A stretch of DNA of 64,000 nt. Origin: Polaromonas sp. Lineage in GTDB: Bacteria > Pseudomonadota > Gammaproteobacteria > Burkholderiales > Burkholderiaceae_C. This document shows positions 12,692-21,429 of this stretch, piece by piece. Numbering within the stretch: position 1 is the first letter of the stretch; every line of letters starts with the position of its first letter. Below the pieces are notes generated by a model, which saw only the letters and a program-made list of their open reading frames with translations, did no database searches and was not told where the DNA came from. The stretch covers positions 1 to 64,000 of the forward strand of contig JAURWY010000029.1 in NCBI GenBank assembly GCA_030654695.1, written 5' to 3'. The position numbers were made by a program, and so were the translations under genes.

Positions 12692-12716
12692 CGCGGACAA
12701 GTAATGTCCGCGTTTT
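12692..12716 (+). terminator. Terminator after first XRE gene
   Basis: An 8-bp perfect stem, CGCGGACA and TGTCCGCG, encloses loop AGTAA and is followed by TTTT. It lies 52 bases after the XRE stop codon. Confidence 0.8.
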
Positions 12717-12757
12717 ACGCTCACTTAGGTTTTTCTTAGCCATATTCTTGTCAACTA

Positions 12758-12821
12758 GGGGAATGAGGACAGTTGACATAGACCAAACTGATTTGCTTGA
12801 CTCATTCCCTTTGGGGGGGGG
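12758..12821. repeat. Inverted repeat next to a G9 tract
   Basis: GGGAATGAG (12758-12766) and CTCATTCCC (12801-12809) form a 9-bp perfect inverted repeat with 34 bases between. A run of nine G follows at 12813-12821, and another GGGG two bases later. The site lies between two convergent genes. It may act as a minus-strand terminator or as a slippage-prone tract; neither is shown. Confidence 0.4.
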
Positions 12822-12842
12822 CAGGGGTGTCAATTAACCAAG

Positions 12843-13745
12843 TTAAACGGGCGTCGGTAATGCTGTGCTTGGAAGTGCCACGCAGTGATCATAAATATCA
12901 CCGGGACGCGTAAACCAGATACTGTCGCGCTGCGGATGGTTCACCAAGTGCTGCAAGGCGCGGCGCAGGGCACGTAGGCGATATGGTTGACCCACAATCA
13001 TTGCATGCAGGGCAATCCCGCACACGAGAGGTTGGCGTTCACTTTGTCCCAACATTTCCTCGAATTGTTCGATCAGCATGTGCTCGAATTGTTCCGGTGT
13101 GTGGTGACGTACTAGCATCTGCGGCGAGTCGTTAAGTTCGAACGGGTAGGGCATTGACATGATTTGCCCGGCGCGGGTCTTCATCCATATCGGCTGGTCG
13201 TCGGCCGGCCAATCCATCACGAACTTGAACCCCGCTTCCTGAAGCAGGTCTGGGGTCAGGTGACTGGTCGACATCCAAGGGGCCATCCAGCCGCGTGCCT
13301 CTTGACCGCTGTGCTCGAAGATAGTGTCGCGCACTTCGGCGATGAAGCGTGCCTCGTCCTTTTCCCACATGTGACCTTGGCGCTCGGCGTTCGTACGGCC
13401 GTGAGCGATGATTTCATCGCCGCGTCCCTTAATGGCCTGAAGAATTTCGGGTGCGTAATCGAAAAGGGTCGTGTTAATCAGGTGGCTTGCTGGCAAGCCG
13501 AGTTGATCGAGCATCTCGAAAATACGCCATACGCCGACGCGGTTTCCATAGTCACACCAAGCAAATGCACGTTGGTCGGGGCTAGGGAGTGGTACGGACA
13601 GGGAGTGTGTCAGCCCAGCACCGAAAGCGAAGTGTTCAATATTTAGACCTATATAGACGGCAAGACGTTTACCTTCCGGCCAACTGTAATCGGGTCGGTT
13701 GTTGATGGCGCTGAAGGCGTACCGGTTGTGGTGCGGGAGAAGCAT
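12843..13745 (-). CDS. NodB-fold (polysaccharide deacetylase family) hydrolase
   Basis: A 300-residue protein of the NodB/allantoinase-like carbohydrate esterase 4 superfamily. Evidence is the shape YIGLNIEHFAFGAG, EIIAHGRTNAERQG and RGWMAPWMSTS, which resemble the catalytic-region blocks of PuuE-type members rather than chitin deacetylases. The usual TFDDG metal motif is replaced by NIEHF, so its chemistry may be C-N hydrolysis on a small molecule. It has no signal peptide and is thus cytoplasmic. It is divergent from the CoxM gene at 13946 and shares its intergenic region. The substrate is unknown. Confidence 0.75.
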   Translation of the reverse strand: MLLPHHNRYAFSAINNRPDYSWPEGKRLAVYIGLNIEHFAFGAGLTHSLSVPLPSPDQRAFAWCDYGNRVGVWRIFEMLDQLGLPASHLINTTLFDYAPEILQAIKGRGDEIIAHGRTNAERQGHMWEKDEARFIAEVRDTIFEHSGQEARGWMAPWMSTSHLTPDLLQEAGFKFVMDWPADDQPIWMKTRAGQIMSMPYPFELNDSPQMLVRHHTPEQFEHMLIEQFEEMLGQSERQPLVCGIALHAMIVGQPYRLRALRRALQHLVNHPQRDSIWFTRPGDIYDHCVALPSTALPTPV

Positions 13746-13945
13746 CTTGAGGGTCCAGTCAAAGTTGGTATTACGTTTATGTTCTGCGTATCGGTGCTCA
13801 AGTTCAAAGAGCGGTCAATTTTTCAGATAAACGATAAGCTGAAGTAGTGTTCCAAAAACGATTATAATTTCAAATAAAAATAAAAGTAGATAAGTTTGGC
13901 TAACTTTTCAATTGTAGAAATTTACTGTCCCGATAAAGTCTTACG
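13746..13945. promoter_or_regulatory. Divergent promoter region with four GATAA motifs
   Basis: A 200-bp AT-rich gap between divergent genes. TATAAT at 13863-13868 has CTGAAG 17 bp upstream, a weak -35, for the hydroxylase operon. GATAA occurs at 13826, 13833, 13889 and 13932. The region is a candidate target for the XRE regulators, but no operator is proven. Confidence 0.4.
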
Positions 13946-14809
13946 ATGAAACCTAGTTCTTTTGAGTATCACGAGGTGAGAACTGTCCAGCAGGCCGTGG
14001 AAATTTTGGCTGAGGTGTGCGCTGATGACGGCCGAATTCTTGCGGGGGGGCAGACTTTAGTTCCGGCTATGGCAATGCGTCTGGCGCGGCCCGCTCATCT
14101 CGTCGATATCAACCGTATTCCCGAATTGGCCGTGCTCACTGTACAGAGCGATCATCTTTCAATTGGTGCCTGTGTGCGGCATGCTGCCTTTCATGAGCCT
14201 GTGGTCGATGGACCTCTGGGACATCTCTTAGCTATAGTAGTCCGGCACATAGCGCACTTGCCCATACGGATGCGCGGCACGTTTTGTGGCAGCCTCGCCA
14301 ATGCCGATGCTGCGTCTGAGTGGTGTCTGGTCGCAGTCACATTGAATGCCAATATTCACATGCGCAGCATACGTGGCGAGCGCAGCTTGCGGGCGAGCGA
14401 ATTCTTTCTGGGGTATATGTCAACGGCAATGGAGCCCGACGAGATGCTGGTTGCTACGGACCTGCCGTTGCTACCGGAGGATACTCATTTTGGCTTCGAA
14501 GAATACAGTCGACGAGCGGGGGACTTCGCGCAGGCCATGTGTCTAGTGAGTTTTGAATTGCGTAACGATGTGATGTTTGGGGTGCGGGTCGGCGTTGGCG
14601 CGGTGGAAGGTGCTGCAAGACGATTGGCCGAAGCCGAAGCAGTCCTCGAGTCTCAGATCCCCTGTCTGGAATGTTTCGCGCGCGCAGCAGACGCTGCTGC
14701 GCAGGCCATCGAGCCATCCGAGCCCGGCGATGAGGAGCGGCAGTACAAGCGTGAGTTGGTGCGAACGGTGGTGTTGCGCGCGTTGCAAAAAACCATCACG
14801 GCGGTCTAG
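13946..14809 (+). CDS. Molybdenum hydroxylase FAD subunit (CoxM type), block A
   Basis: A 287-residue medium subunit of the xanthine oxidase family. It binds FAD and passes electrons from the iron-sulfur subunit to an acceptor. The two FAD motifs are visible: AGGQTLVPAMAMR near residue 34 and MRGTFCGSLANADAASEW near residue 108. It is the first gene of a CoxM-CoxS-CoxL set; the CoxS gene starts 27 bp downstream. There is no insertion for an additional [4Fe-4S] cluster as in 4-hydroxybenzoyl-CoA reductase beta subunits, so that enzyme is unlikely. The substrate is unknown. Confidence 0.9.
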   Translation: MKPSSFEYHEVRTVQQAVEILAEVCADDGRILAGGQTLVPAMAMRLARPAHLVDINRIPELAVLTVQSDHLSIGACVRHAAFHEPVVDGPLGHLLAIVVRHIAHLPIRMRGTFCGSLANADAASEWCLVAVTLNANIHMRSIRGERSLRASEFFLGYMSTAMEPDEMLVATDLPLLPEDTHFGFEEYSRRAGDFAQAMCLVSFELRNDVMFGVRVGVGAVEGAARRLAEAEAVLESQIPCLECFARAADAAAQAIEPSEPGDEERQYKRELVRTVVLRALQKTITAV

Positions 14810-14836
14810 TCTCACTCGCAATATCCAAGGAATGCA

Positions 14837-15322
14837 ATGAACCGACGTGATATCGTACTCAAAATCAATGGCGCTGAGTACCCAATTCGGGTACAGCCGA
14901 GACGCACATTAGTGGATGCCATTCGCGATGACTGCGGTCAGACGGGAACGCACATCGGTTGCGAACATGGGGTGTGCGGTGCCTGCACCGTGTTGCTCGA
15001 CGGAGCGCCGGTGCGCTCCTGCTTGATGTTTGCGGTGCAGGCCGAAGGCTGCGAAGTCCGCACGGTCGAGGGGCTCGCTTGCGCTGGACAGCTCAATCAT
15101 TTGCAGCAATCCTTTGTTGAGCACCATGCGCTTCAGTGCGGTTTCTGCACGCCTGGATTTCTGATGTTGGCAACGGGCCTGCTTGAACAGAACCGCGATA
15201 TCAGTAACGAGGATCTGCTTGACGCGCTTTCCTCTAACCTGTGCCGTTGCACTGGCTACAAAAATATCCTTGCCGCCGTAGAGGCCGCGCGCAATGCTCT
15301 TGCTGTGGAGCAATCCGCATGA
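14837..15322 (+). CDS. Molybdenum hydroxylase [2Fe-2S] subunit (CoxS type), block A
   Basis: A 161-residue small subunit with two [2Fe-2S] clusters. The plant-ferredoxin-like cluster uses GCEHGVCGACTVLLDG plus a later Cys in VRSC (about residues 39-62). The second cluster uses CGFCTPGF and CRCTG (about residues 102-137). This is the complete cysteine pattern of the family. It relays electrons between the molybdenum and FAD subunits. The stop overlaps the large-subunit start as ATGA, indicating coupled translation and matched subunit amounts. Confidence 0.95.
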   Translation: MNRRDIVLKINGAEYPIRVQPRRTLVDAIRDDCGQTGTHIGCEHGVCGACTVLLDGAPVRSCLMFAVQAEGCEVRTVEGLACAGQLNHLQQSFVEHHALQCGFCTPGFLMLATGLLEQNRDISNEDLLDALSSNLCRCTGYKNILAAVEAARNALAVEQSA

Positions 15323-17697
15323 ATACGCAAGATTCCCGTGACGCGACGTGCGCTGATGCAACGAAGCTGGCCCGATCAAAAGCCGCGGTGATTGGACGAT
15401 CCGTCACGCGCCTAGAAGATGGTCCGCTGGTGCGCGGTGAGGGATCCTTTGCGGCAGATGTGAACTTTCCACACCAGTTGCACATGCGCGTAGTCCGTTC
15501 GCAAATCGCCCACGGGCACATCATTGCGATCAACATCGAAGAAGCTAGGGTTCAGCCGGGTGTCGTCGCCGTTTGGACTTATGCCGATGTAGCTGAAGTA
15601 CCACCGATTCCGTTTCGCGCCACCACCGTGCAAGGTCTTGAGCCTTATTGCCAGCCCATCTTGGCGCGCGACCGCGTGCGCTATGTTGGCGAGCCGGTCG
15701 CAGTGATTTTTGCGACCGACCCTTATCAAGCGGAAGACGCTGCTGACATGGTGTGGACGGAAATCGAGCCGCTTCCGGTCGTACTTGATGCGTTTGGCGA
15801 ACCTAGTGAATTTGCACCAGGCCTCAGCACCGAACCCACCGTGATTCGTAAAGGATATGGTGATGTTGACGTCGCCTTTGCTGCCGCACATGCGGTTGTC
15901 GAGCTCGATCTTGCGATCGGTCGTCACTCTGGTGTACCACTGGAGTGCCGTGGTGCAGTGGCGCGCTACGACGCTGGCCGCGATGTGCTGGAGATGCATG
16001 GCGCCGCGAAAAAATCTCACTGGAATCGCGACGAGATGGCCAAGATGCTGGGACGTAGTCCTTCCAGCTTCCATCTGTATGAGGGGCATGTCGGTGGTGG
16101 ATTTGGTGTTCGCGGCGAACTCTATCCCGAGGATGTGTTGGTTTGCTTGGCCGCCTTGCGACTACGTCGCCCGATCAAGTGGATTGAGGACCGGCGCGAA
16201 CACCTCATCGCCACCAATCACTCACGGCAACAACGTCACGTGATCAAGGCTGCGATTGATGCGGAGGGTCACTTACTTGCGATCCATGATGAGTTTTTTC
16301 ATGATCAGGGCGCCTACGTGCGCACCCATGGTCCACGAGTCGCCGATATGGCTGCCGGCCTCTTGCTGGGCCCCTATCGTGTGCCTGCCTACCGGGCTCT
16401 GGGCCATTACCGCTTAACCAATAAGACCGGTTGCGGCACCTACAGATCGCCGGGTCGCTACGAGACCACCTTCGTTCGTGAGCGCCTCATGGATGCGATT
16501 GCGCAACGTATCGGCGTCGACCCAGTTACGCTAAGACGACGCAACCTGATCAAGTCTTCCGAAATGCCGTACGCACGACCACTTGATGCACTCGGCGTAG
16601 ACGTGATTCTCGATTCGGGCGATTATGCGGGCTTGCTCGACAAGACACTGATGCGCGTGAACTGGGATCAGCTCAATGCTAATTTGGCGGCGCGTCGTGC
16701 AGAAGGTGAATTGGTGGGCGTCGGACTTGCGATGTTCGTCGAGAAATCCGGCCTCGGACCATCAGATGGCGTTCGACTGACAATCGATGTGACAGGTTGC
16801 ATTCAACTCGTTACCGGCGCGGCTTCAGTAGGCCAAGGCATGGAGACTGTACTTGCGCAAATTTGTGCTGAGGAACTCGGCGTCAAATACAGCGCCATAC
16901 GCGTGCTGCACGGCCGCACGGATCTGATCGAATTTGGCAACGGCGCTCACGCTTCACGGGTCACCGTCATGTCCGGCTCAGCCACCCAAATCGCTGCGCA
17001 AAAAATCCGTCGTAAAGCGCTCGAGGCGGGAGCCATCATTTTAAAAATCCCCGTCGATGAGCTTGATTTGGTCGATGGTCATGTACGCCAACTTAGCCAT
17101 CCCCAGGGACCTTCGGTAAGTTTGGGTGAGATCGCCAGAGACCTGCACCCTAGCTCGCGAACATTGGCCGGTCGTGAACCTGGCTTGTCCGCTGAGGGTT
17201 GGTTTTTCAGTGAGCACATGAACTATCCGTATGGGATACACGTTGCACAAGTCAACATCGACAGAGGCACCGGTGAAGTAAAGGTCGAACGTTACCTTGT
17301 GGCCTATGATGTCGGTCGCGCGGTTAACCCGATGCTGATAAAAGGCCAGCTCTTGGGTGGACTCGCTCAAGGCTTGGGCGGTGCCTTGTATGAAGAATTT
17401 ACCTACGACGAAGAGGGGCAACCCCTATCGACCACCTTCGCCGATTACGTCATGGTCACGGCGCAGGAAATGCCGGAAGTAGACGTAATGATTACTGAGG
17501 ATGCGCCAAGCCCGCTCAATCCGCTGGGCATGAAGGGCGCCGGGGAAGGCGGTACCAATGGCGTTGGAGCGGCAGTCGCGGCGGCTGTCGACAATGCCTT
17601 GAATATACCGGGCTTCGTCACTCGGCTGCCTATCAAGCCGATGACTATTCATCGCCATCTGCGGGTGATGAAAGAGAATGTCGTGCCCCATGCCTAA
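15319..17697 (+). CDS. Molybdenum hydroxylase large subunit (CoxL type), block A
   Basis: About 792 residues; the molybdopterin-cytosine-dinucleotide subunit that hydroxylates the substrate with water-derived oxygen. Cofactor-binding segments include GHVGGGFGVRGE (about 256), GQGMET (about 505) and the catalytic Glu in GMKGAGEGG (about 741). At about 371 the loop reads GTYRSPGRYE, close to the YRGAGRPE loop of general hydroxylases. It is not the AYRCSFR loop that carries the copper-binding Cys of true CO dehydrogenase, so CO oxidation is ruled out. ATG 15319 is chosen because it overlaps the CoxS stop. The likely substrate is a ring compound; no identity is claimed. Confidence 0.92.
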   Translation: MNTQDSRDATCADATKLARSKAAVIGRSVTRLEDGPLVRGEGSFAADVNFPHQLHMRVVRSQIAHGHIIAINIEEARVQPGVVAVWTYADVAEVPPIPFRATTVQGLEPYCQPILARDRVRYVGEPVAVIFATDPYQAEDAADMVWTEIEPLPVVLDAFGEPSEFAPGLSTEPTVIRKGYGDVDVAFAAAHAVVELDLAIGRHSGVPLECRGAVARYDAGRDVLEMHGAAKKSHWNRDEMAKMLGRSPSSFHLYEGHVGGGFGVRGELYPEDVLVCLAALRLRRPIKWIEDRREHLIATNHSRQQRHVIKAAIDAEGHLLAIHDEFFHDQGAYVRTHGPRVADMAAGLLLGPYRVPAYRALGHYRLTNKTGCGTYRSPGRYETTFVRERLMDAIAQRIGVDPVTLRRRNLIKSSEMPYARPLDALGVDVILDSGDYAGLLDKTLMRVNWDQLNANLAARRAEGELVGVGLAMFVEKSGLGPSDGVRLTIDVTGCIQLVTGAASVGQGMETVLAQICAEELGVKYSAIRVLHGRTDLIEFGNGAHASRVTVMSGSATQIAAQKIRRKALEAGAIILKIPVDELDLVDGHVRQLSHPQGPSVSLGEIARDLHPSSRTLAGREPGLSAEGWFFSEHMNYPYGIHVAQVNIDRGTGEVKVERYLVAYDVGRAVNPMLIKGQLLGGLAQGLGGALYEEFTYDEEGQPLSTTFADYVMVTAQEMPEVDVMITEDAPSPLNPLGMKGAGEGGTNGVGAAVAAAVDNALNIPGFVTRLPIKPMTIHRHLRVMKENVVPHA

Positions 17698-18976
17698 AGC
17701 CCTCAATCAGCTCACTGCCCGTGAAGCCGCGGTCCTAATACACGAAAAAAAAATTAGATCCCAAGATCTAGTAAAAGCTTGTCTTGCACGCATTGCAGAA
17801 CGTGATGACGTGGTGCATGCTTGGGCCGGAATATCTCCAGCGCTGGCGATCGAACAAGCCCATCTCCGCGATGGCGAAGCGCCCCGCGGACCTCTGCACG
17901 GCATACCAATTGCGATCAAGGATGTCATCGATACCTGCGACCAGCCGACAGAAATGGGTTCGGCTATTTACGCTGGGCATCAGCCGCGGGTCGATGCCGC
18001 CATAGTTGCCCAGTTGCGCAGTGCCGGTGCCGTGATCTTAGGTAAAACCGTCACTGCGGAATTCGCTGGAATGGCACCGACTATGACCGTCAATCCCCAT
18101 AACCCGGCACACACCCCGGGGGGCTCATCAAGTGGCTCGGCAGCAGCTGTTGCTGACGGCATGGTGCCGATAGCATTCGGGACTCAGACTGGTGGATCCG
18201 TTCTGAGGCCAGCGTCTTACTGTGGAGTGTTTGGTTACAAACCAACCTATGGTCGTATCAATCGTGCAGGCCTGAAATTCGCAGCCGACAGTATCGACAC
18301 GCTCGGTTGGATGGCCCGATCATTGGACGATATTGCACTCGTCGATGGGGTCTTGAGCGGAAACTCGACGGCCCCGTTGGCGCCAAGCCTGCCATTACGC
18401 ATTGGCCTATGCCGAACCTTTCTGTGGGACAAGGCGCTGCCCGAAACTAGGGAGGCTATCGCACAGGCCGATGCTGAACTGCAGCAGGCAGGATTCATCG
18501 TGGAGGCTGTCGAACTGCCGGCCGACTTCGCGGCGATTACGCGCTTTCGCCAACACATCAATGACTACGAACGCGTTCACGGCTTGGCGCATGAATGGGC
18601 TCACCACCGCGCTCAGATCAGCCCCGAACTATCGGAGTCGCTGCGCCGTGGAGACGCGCTTGCGGAGTCCGATTACATCGCCGCGTTGAGATTTTCAGAT
18701 CAGGCACGAGTGCGCCTCGATCAGTGGATGCAACCCTATGACGTCCTCATTACGCCCTGTGTGAATGGAGAGGCACCTGAGGGATTAGCCTATGCGGGCG
18801 ACCCGAGTTTTCAAGCGCTCTGGACACTCCTGCATGTGCCGGTTGTAGGCCTGCCGACGCATCGCGGACCGAAGGGGTTGCCAGTCAGTATTCAGATCGT
18901 TGGCCGCCGTTATGGCGATGCGCGATTACTGCAGAACGCGTTGGCGATTTGGAACACTCTTAAAGCATCAACATAG
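17690..18976 (+). CDS. Amidase signature family hydrolase
   Basis: About 428 residues with the Ser-cisSer-Lys catalytic triad of the amidase family. The Lys is in IPIAIKDVIDT (about residue 78), and the serines are in the PGGSSSGSAAAVADG element (about 142-156), followed by TQTGGSVLRPASYCGVFG with the oxyanion loop. No targeting signal is seen. ATG 17690 overlaps the CoxL stop by 8 bp. GatA is unlikely because gatB/gatC are absent and the gene is embedded in a catabolic operon. It probably cleaves an amide made from, or linked to, the hydroxylase product. Confidence 0.88.
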   Translation: MPKALNQLTAREAAVLIHEKKIRSQDLVKACLARIAERDDVVHAWAGISPALAIEQAHLRDGEAPRGPLHGIPIAIKDVIDTCDQPTEMGSAIYAGHQPRVDAAIVAQLRSAGAVILGKTVTAEFAGMAPTMTVNPHNPAHTPGGSSSGSAAAVADGMVPIAFGTQTGGSVLRPASYCGVFGYKPTYGRINRAGLKFAADSIDTLGWMARSLDDIALVDGVLSGNSTAPLAPSLPLRIGLCRTFLWDKALPETREAIAQADAELQQAGFIVEAVELPADFAAITRFRQHINDYERVHGLAHEWAHHRAQISPELSESLRRGDALAESDYIAALRFSDQARVRLDQWMQPYDVLITPCVNGEAPEGLAYAGDPSFQALWTLLHVPVVGLPTHRGPKGLPVSIQIVGRRYGDARLLQNALAIWNTLKAST

Positions 18977-18998
18977 CTAAAAATTTAGACGATTATTT

Positions 18999-19023
18999 TC
19001 GGAACTGCATGTGGCAGTTCCGA
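18999..19023 (+). promoter_or_regulatory. Perfect hairpin between amidase and CoxG genes
   Basis: A 10-bp perfect stem, TCGGAACTGC and GCAGTTCCGA, with loop ATGTG, in the 67-bp gap. There is no T tract, so it is not an intrinsic terminator. It may be an operator or an mRNA-processing/stabilising structure that sets different levels for the two halves of the operon. Confidence 0.45.
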
Positions 19024-19043
19024 TCACCCAACTGGAGTAAGAG

Positions 19044-19700
19044 ATGCAGTTTCGTAATACCTTCAACGTTTCGTTGCCCCCTGATGATGCGTGGCCTTTT
19101 CTGCTTGATATTGAGCGCATCGTTCCGTGTATGCCCGGTGCCGAACTGATAGAGGTGATTGATGAAAAGAACTTTAAAGGAAAAGTTTCGGTTCGTCTCG
19201 GTCCTGTGGCCCTCACTTTTATCTGTCTGGCCGTGTTCGAGGAAATCGACACCGTCGGTCGCAGCGCCCGGGTCAAGACTCAGGGTTCCGATGCCAAAGG
19301 CCGTGGTAGCGCCAATGCCACTATTCAATTCCATGTTCAGCCTTCAGGTGCGGGCAGTCAGGTTGTTGTCGACACCGATCTCAGTTTGACGGGAGCGGTA
19401 GCGCAATACGGTCGGGGTGCCGGAATGATCCAAAGTGTTGCGAATCAAATCATTTCGCAGTTCGCAAAAAATCTAGAGACACAAATCGACCAATTCAAAG
19501 TAGCCTTGACGTCCAGTGTGCCGATTGCGGCCACCGCAAACGTTAATGATGCGCCTGCGCTGCAAACGGAGCAGCAATCGACAGCACGTTTACCGCTTAT
19601 GGAGTCGGCTAAGCCGATTAGTGGATTCGCATTAATTTTTACATCCTTGTGGGCAAGCGTCCGCAGTTGGTTCGGTGCTGGGCCGAAGTCGCCTCAATAG
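19044..19700 (+). CDS. CoxG-like SRPBCC protein
   Basis: A 218-residue protein with a CoxG-type START/SRPBCC fold (about 1-150): FNVSLPPDDAWPFLLDIER, MPGAELIEV and LGPVALTF are typical. A linker leads to a C-terminal hydrophobic stretch (about 195-212) that could attach it to the membrane. CoxG recruits CO dehydrogenase to the membrane in Oligotropha-type systems; homologues accompany many other molybdenum hydroxylases. Here it follows the hydroxylase and amidase genes and likely anchors the enzyme or delivers electrons to the quinone pool. The role is inferred from family. Confidence 0.85.
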   Translation: MQFRNTFNVSLPPDDAWPFLLDIERIVPCMPGAELIEVIDEKNFKGKVSVRLGPVALTFICLAVFEEIDTVGRSARVKTQGSDAKGRGSANATIQFHVQPSGAGSQVVVDTDLSLTGAVAQYGRGAGMIQSVANQIISQFAKNLETQIDQFKVALTSSVPIAATANVNDAPALQTEQQSTARLPLMESAKPISGFALIFTSLWASVRSWFGAGPKSPQ

Positions 19701-19743
19701 TGCGCAAAGTACTAATTAAAAATAAAAAATGATGAGGGATTCC

Positions 19744-21429
19744 ATGAAGAACACCACACTGACCCTGCTTAGTACTACGCAGATTGCCGAGTTTTATGCA
19801 GCCGGGTTCTGGCAAGACAAAACGATCTACTCGTCAGCGCGTGCGCATGCATTGGCTCGGCCCGATACTTGGGCGATCCGTGATCGCGAACGCCGACTGA
19901 CCTTTTCCGCCTTGATCGACGCGGCCGATCTTCTAGCAAACGATTTGCACAACAGTGGCGTGCGTCCTGGTCAACGCGTGGGTGTCTGGATGGCGAGCCG
20001 TGTTGAAACTGCCATTGCCTTGCTGGCCTGTTCACGCAACTCTTACACATGCTGTCCCTCGCTGCACCGCGACCATACCGTAGCTGACGTTGTTGCCTTA
20101 ATGGAACGCGCGCGCGCCGCGGCCTTTATCGGTGAAGTCGGCTTCGGTGCTGATGGAAAAACCCATGACATTTTTGACGCGCTGAAAGAACTTCCTACTT
20201 TGCGCAGAGTAATTAGCATCGACCCCGTTGGCAGCCAGAATCAGGGTAGCAATCTGCTTGAGCTCGGGCCGCAGTCCGGACTCTCGAGCATGCCCCCCAC
20301 GTTGCCATCGATCGATCCGGATCGTGTTTCCTACTTAGCTTTCACTTCTGGAACGACGGGCGTTCCGAAGGGTGTCATGCATAGTGACAACACCTTGCTC
20401 GCCAATGCAAGAGCAATGGCCAAAGACTGGAAATTCAATACCGTATCTGTTATGTACACCATGAGCCCGCTCAGCCACAATCTAGGACTTGGTGCGCTTG
20501 TGACCGCTCTCGCTATGGGTGGCGAACTGGTAGTACATGATTTACCAAGGAGCGCCAGTGTGCTCGACCGTTTGATCGAAACCGGTGCCACCTTTTTGTT
20601 CGGGGTTCCAACCCATGCAATCGACCTGCTTTCTGAGCTCCGCTTGCGCGGCTTATCAAAAGCGGGAAAGCTGGAAGGTTTTCGCATTTCCGGTGCATCA
20701 GCGCCGCGGGAAGTGGTTGCAGAACTACTGGACTATGGCGTCAAACCACAAAGCGGTTATGGAATGACTGAAGGTTGTTCGCATCACTACACCCTACCCG
20801 ACGACAGCGTACAGCGCATCATCGAGACCTCGGGGCGCGCCTGCTCCGGATACGAGGTAAAGATATTTTCAGCCGAAAATTCTGATGAGGGAGTGTCAAT
20901 AGGCGATGTCGGTCAGATCGGTGGGCGCGGCGCAAGCCTGATGCTTGGTTACTTTAACGATCAGACCGAGACCGAGGACTCATTCAATGCAAGTGGGTGG
21001 TTCATGACGGGAGACCTTGGCTATCTGGACTCAGATGGCTACATAGTCATTACCGGACGCAAAAAAGATCTCATCATCCGAGGGGGGCACAATATTTATC
21101 CCGCTCGAATCGAGAACCTAGCTCTGCAGCATCAGGCCGTGATGCGCGCTGCAGTTCTCCCTGTACCCGATGCACGCTTAGGAGAAAAAGTTTGTCTTGC
21201 CGTCATGCTTAGGCCAGGGGCTTGTGCTGATGCACAAGATTTATTGAAGCACCTTGATGAGGCCGGACTGTCACGTTATGACATGCCCGAATATTTTGTC
21301 GAGCTTCGGGAAATTCCGCTCACCGCCAGCGGCAAGATCTATAAGCGGGATCTGGTTGAGGACATAAAAGCTGGACGCCTCATCCCTACGGCTGTGCGAA
21401 TCCTGTCGACGGACAAGGAAACTGTATGA
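19744..21429 (+). CDS. AMP-forming acyl-CoA ligase
   Basis: About 561 residues of the ANL superfamily. The phosphate-binding loop is AFTSGTTGVPKGVM (about 198-211), and later motifs are QSGYGMTEG, GDLGYLDSDGYIVITGRKKD and the C-terminal lysine in ASGKIYKRDL. All core motifs are intact, so it should activate a carboxylic acid to its CoA thioester. Three in-frame ATGs exist (19729, 19732, 19744); 19744 is preferred since GAGGGA lies 4 bases upstream. The stop overlaps the next start as ATGA. The acid is probably an aromatic or medium-chain pathway intermediate. Confidence 0.9.
   Translation: MKNTTLTLLSTTQIAEFYAAGFWQDKTIYSSARAHALARPDTWAIRDRERRLTFSALIDAADLLANDLHNSGVRPGQRVGVWMASRVETAIALLACSRNSYTCCPSLHRDHTVADVVALMERARAAAFIGEVGFGADGKTHDIFDALKELPTLRRVISIDPVGSQNQGSNLLELGPQSGLSSMPPTLPSIDPDRVSYLAFTSGTTGVPKGVMHSDNTLLANARAMAKDWKFNTVSVMYTMSPLSHNLGLGALVTALAMGGELVVHDLPRSASVLDRLIETGATFLFGVPTHAIDLLSELRLRGLSKAGKLEGFRISGASAPREVVAELLDYGVKPQSGYGMTEGCSHHYTLPDDSVQRIIETSGRACSGYEVKIFSAENSDEGVSIGDVGQIGGRGASLMLGYFNDQTETEDSFNASGWFMTGDLGYLDSDGYIVITGRKKDLIIRGGHNIYPARIENLALQHQAVMRAAVLPVPDARLGEKVCLAVMLRPGACADAQDLLKHLDEAGLSRYDMPEYFVELREIPLTASGKIYKRDLVEDIKAGRLIPTAVRILSTDKETV

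Noticed and set aside
13946..17697. Aerobic CO dehydrogenase operon
   Set aside because: CoxM, CoxS and CoxL types and a CoxG-like gene are present, but the AYRCSFR loop with its Cys is missing.
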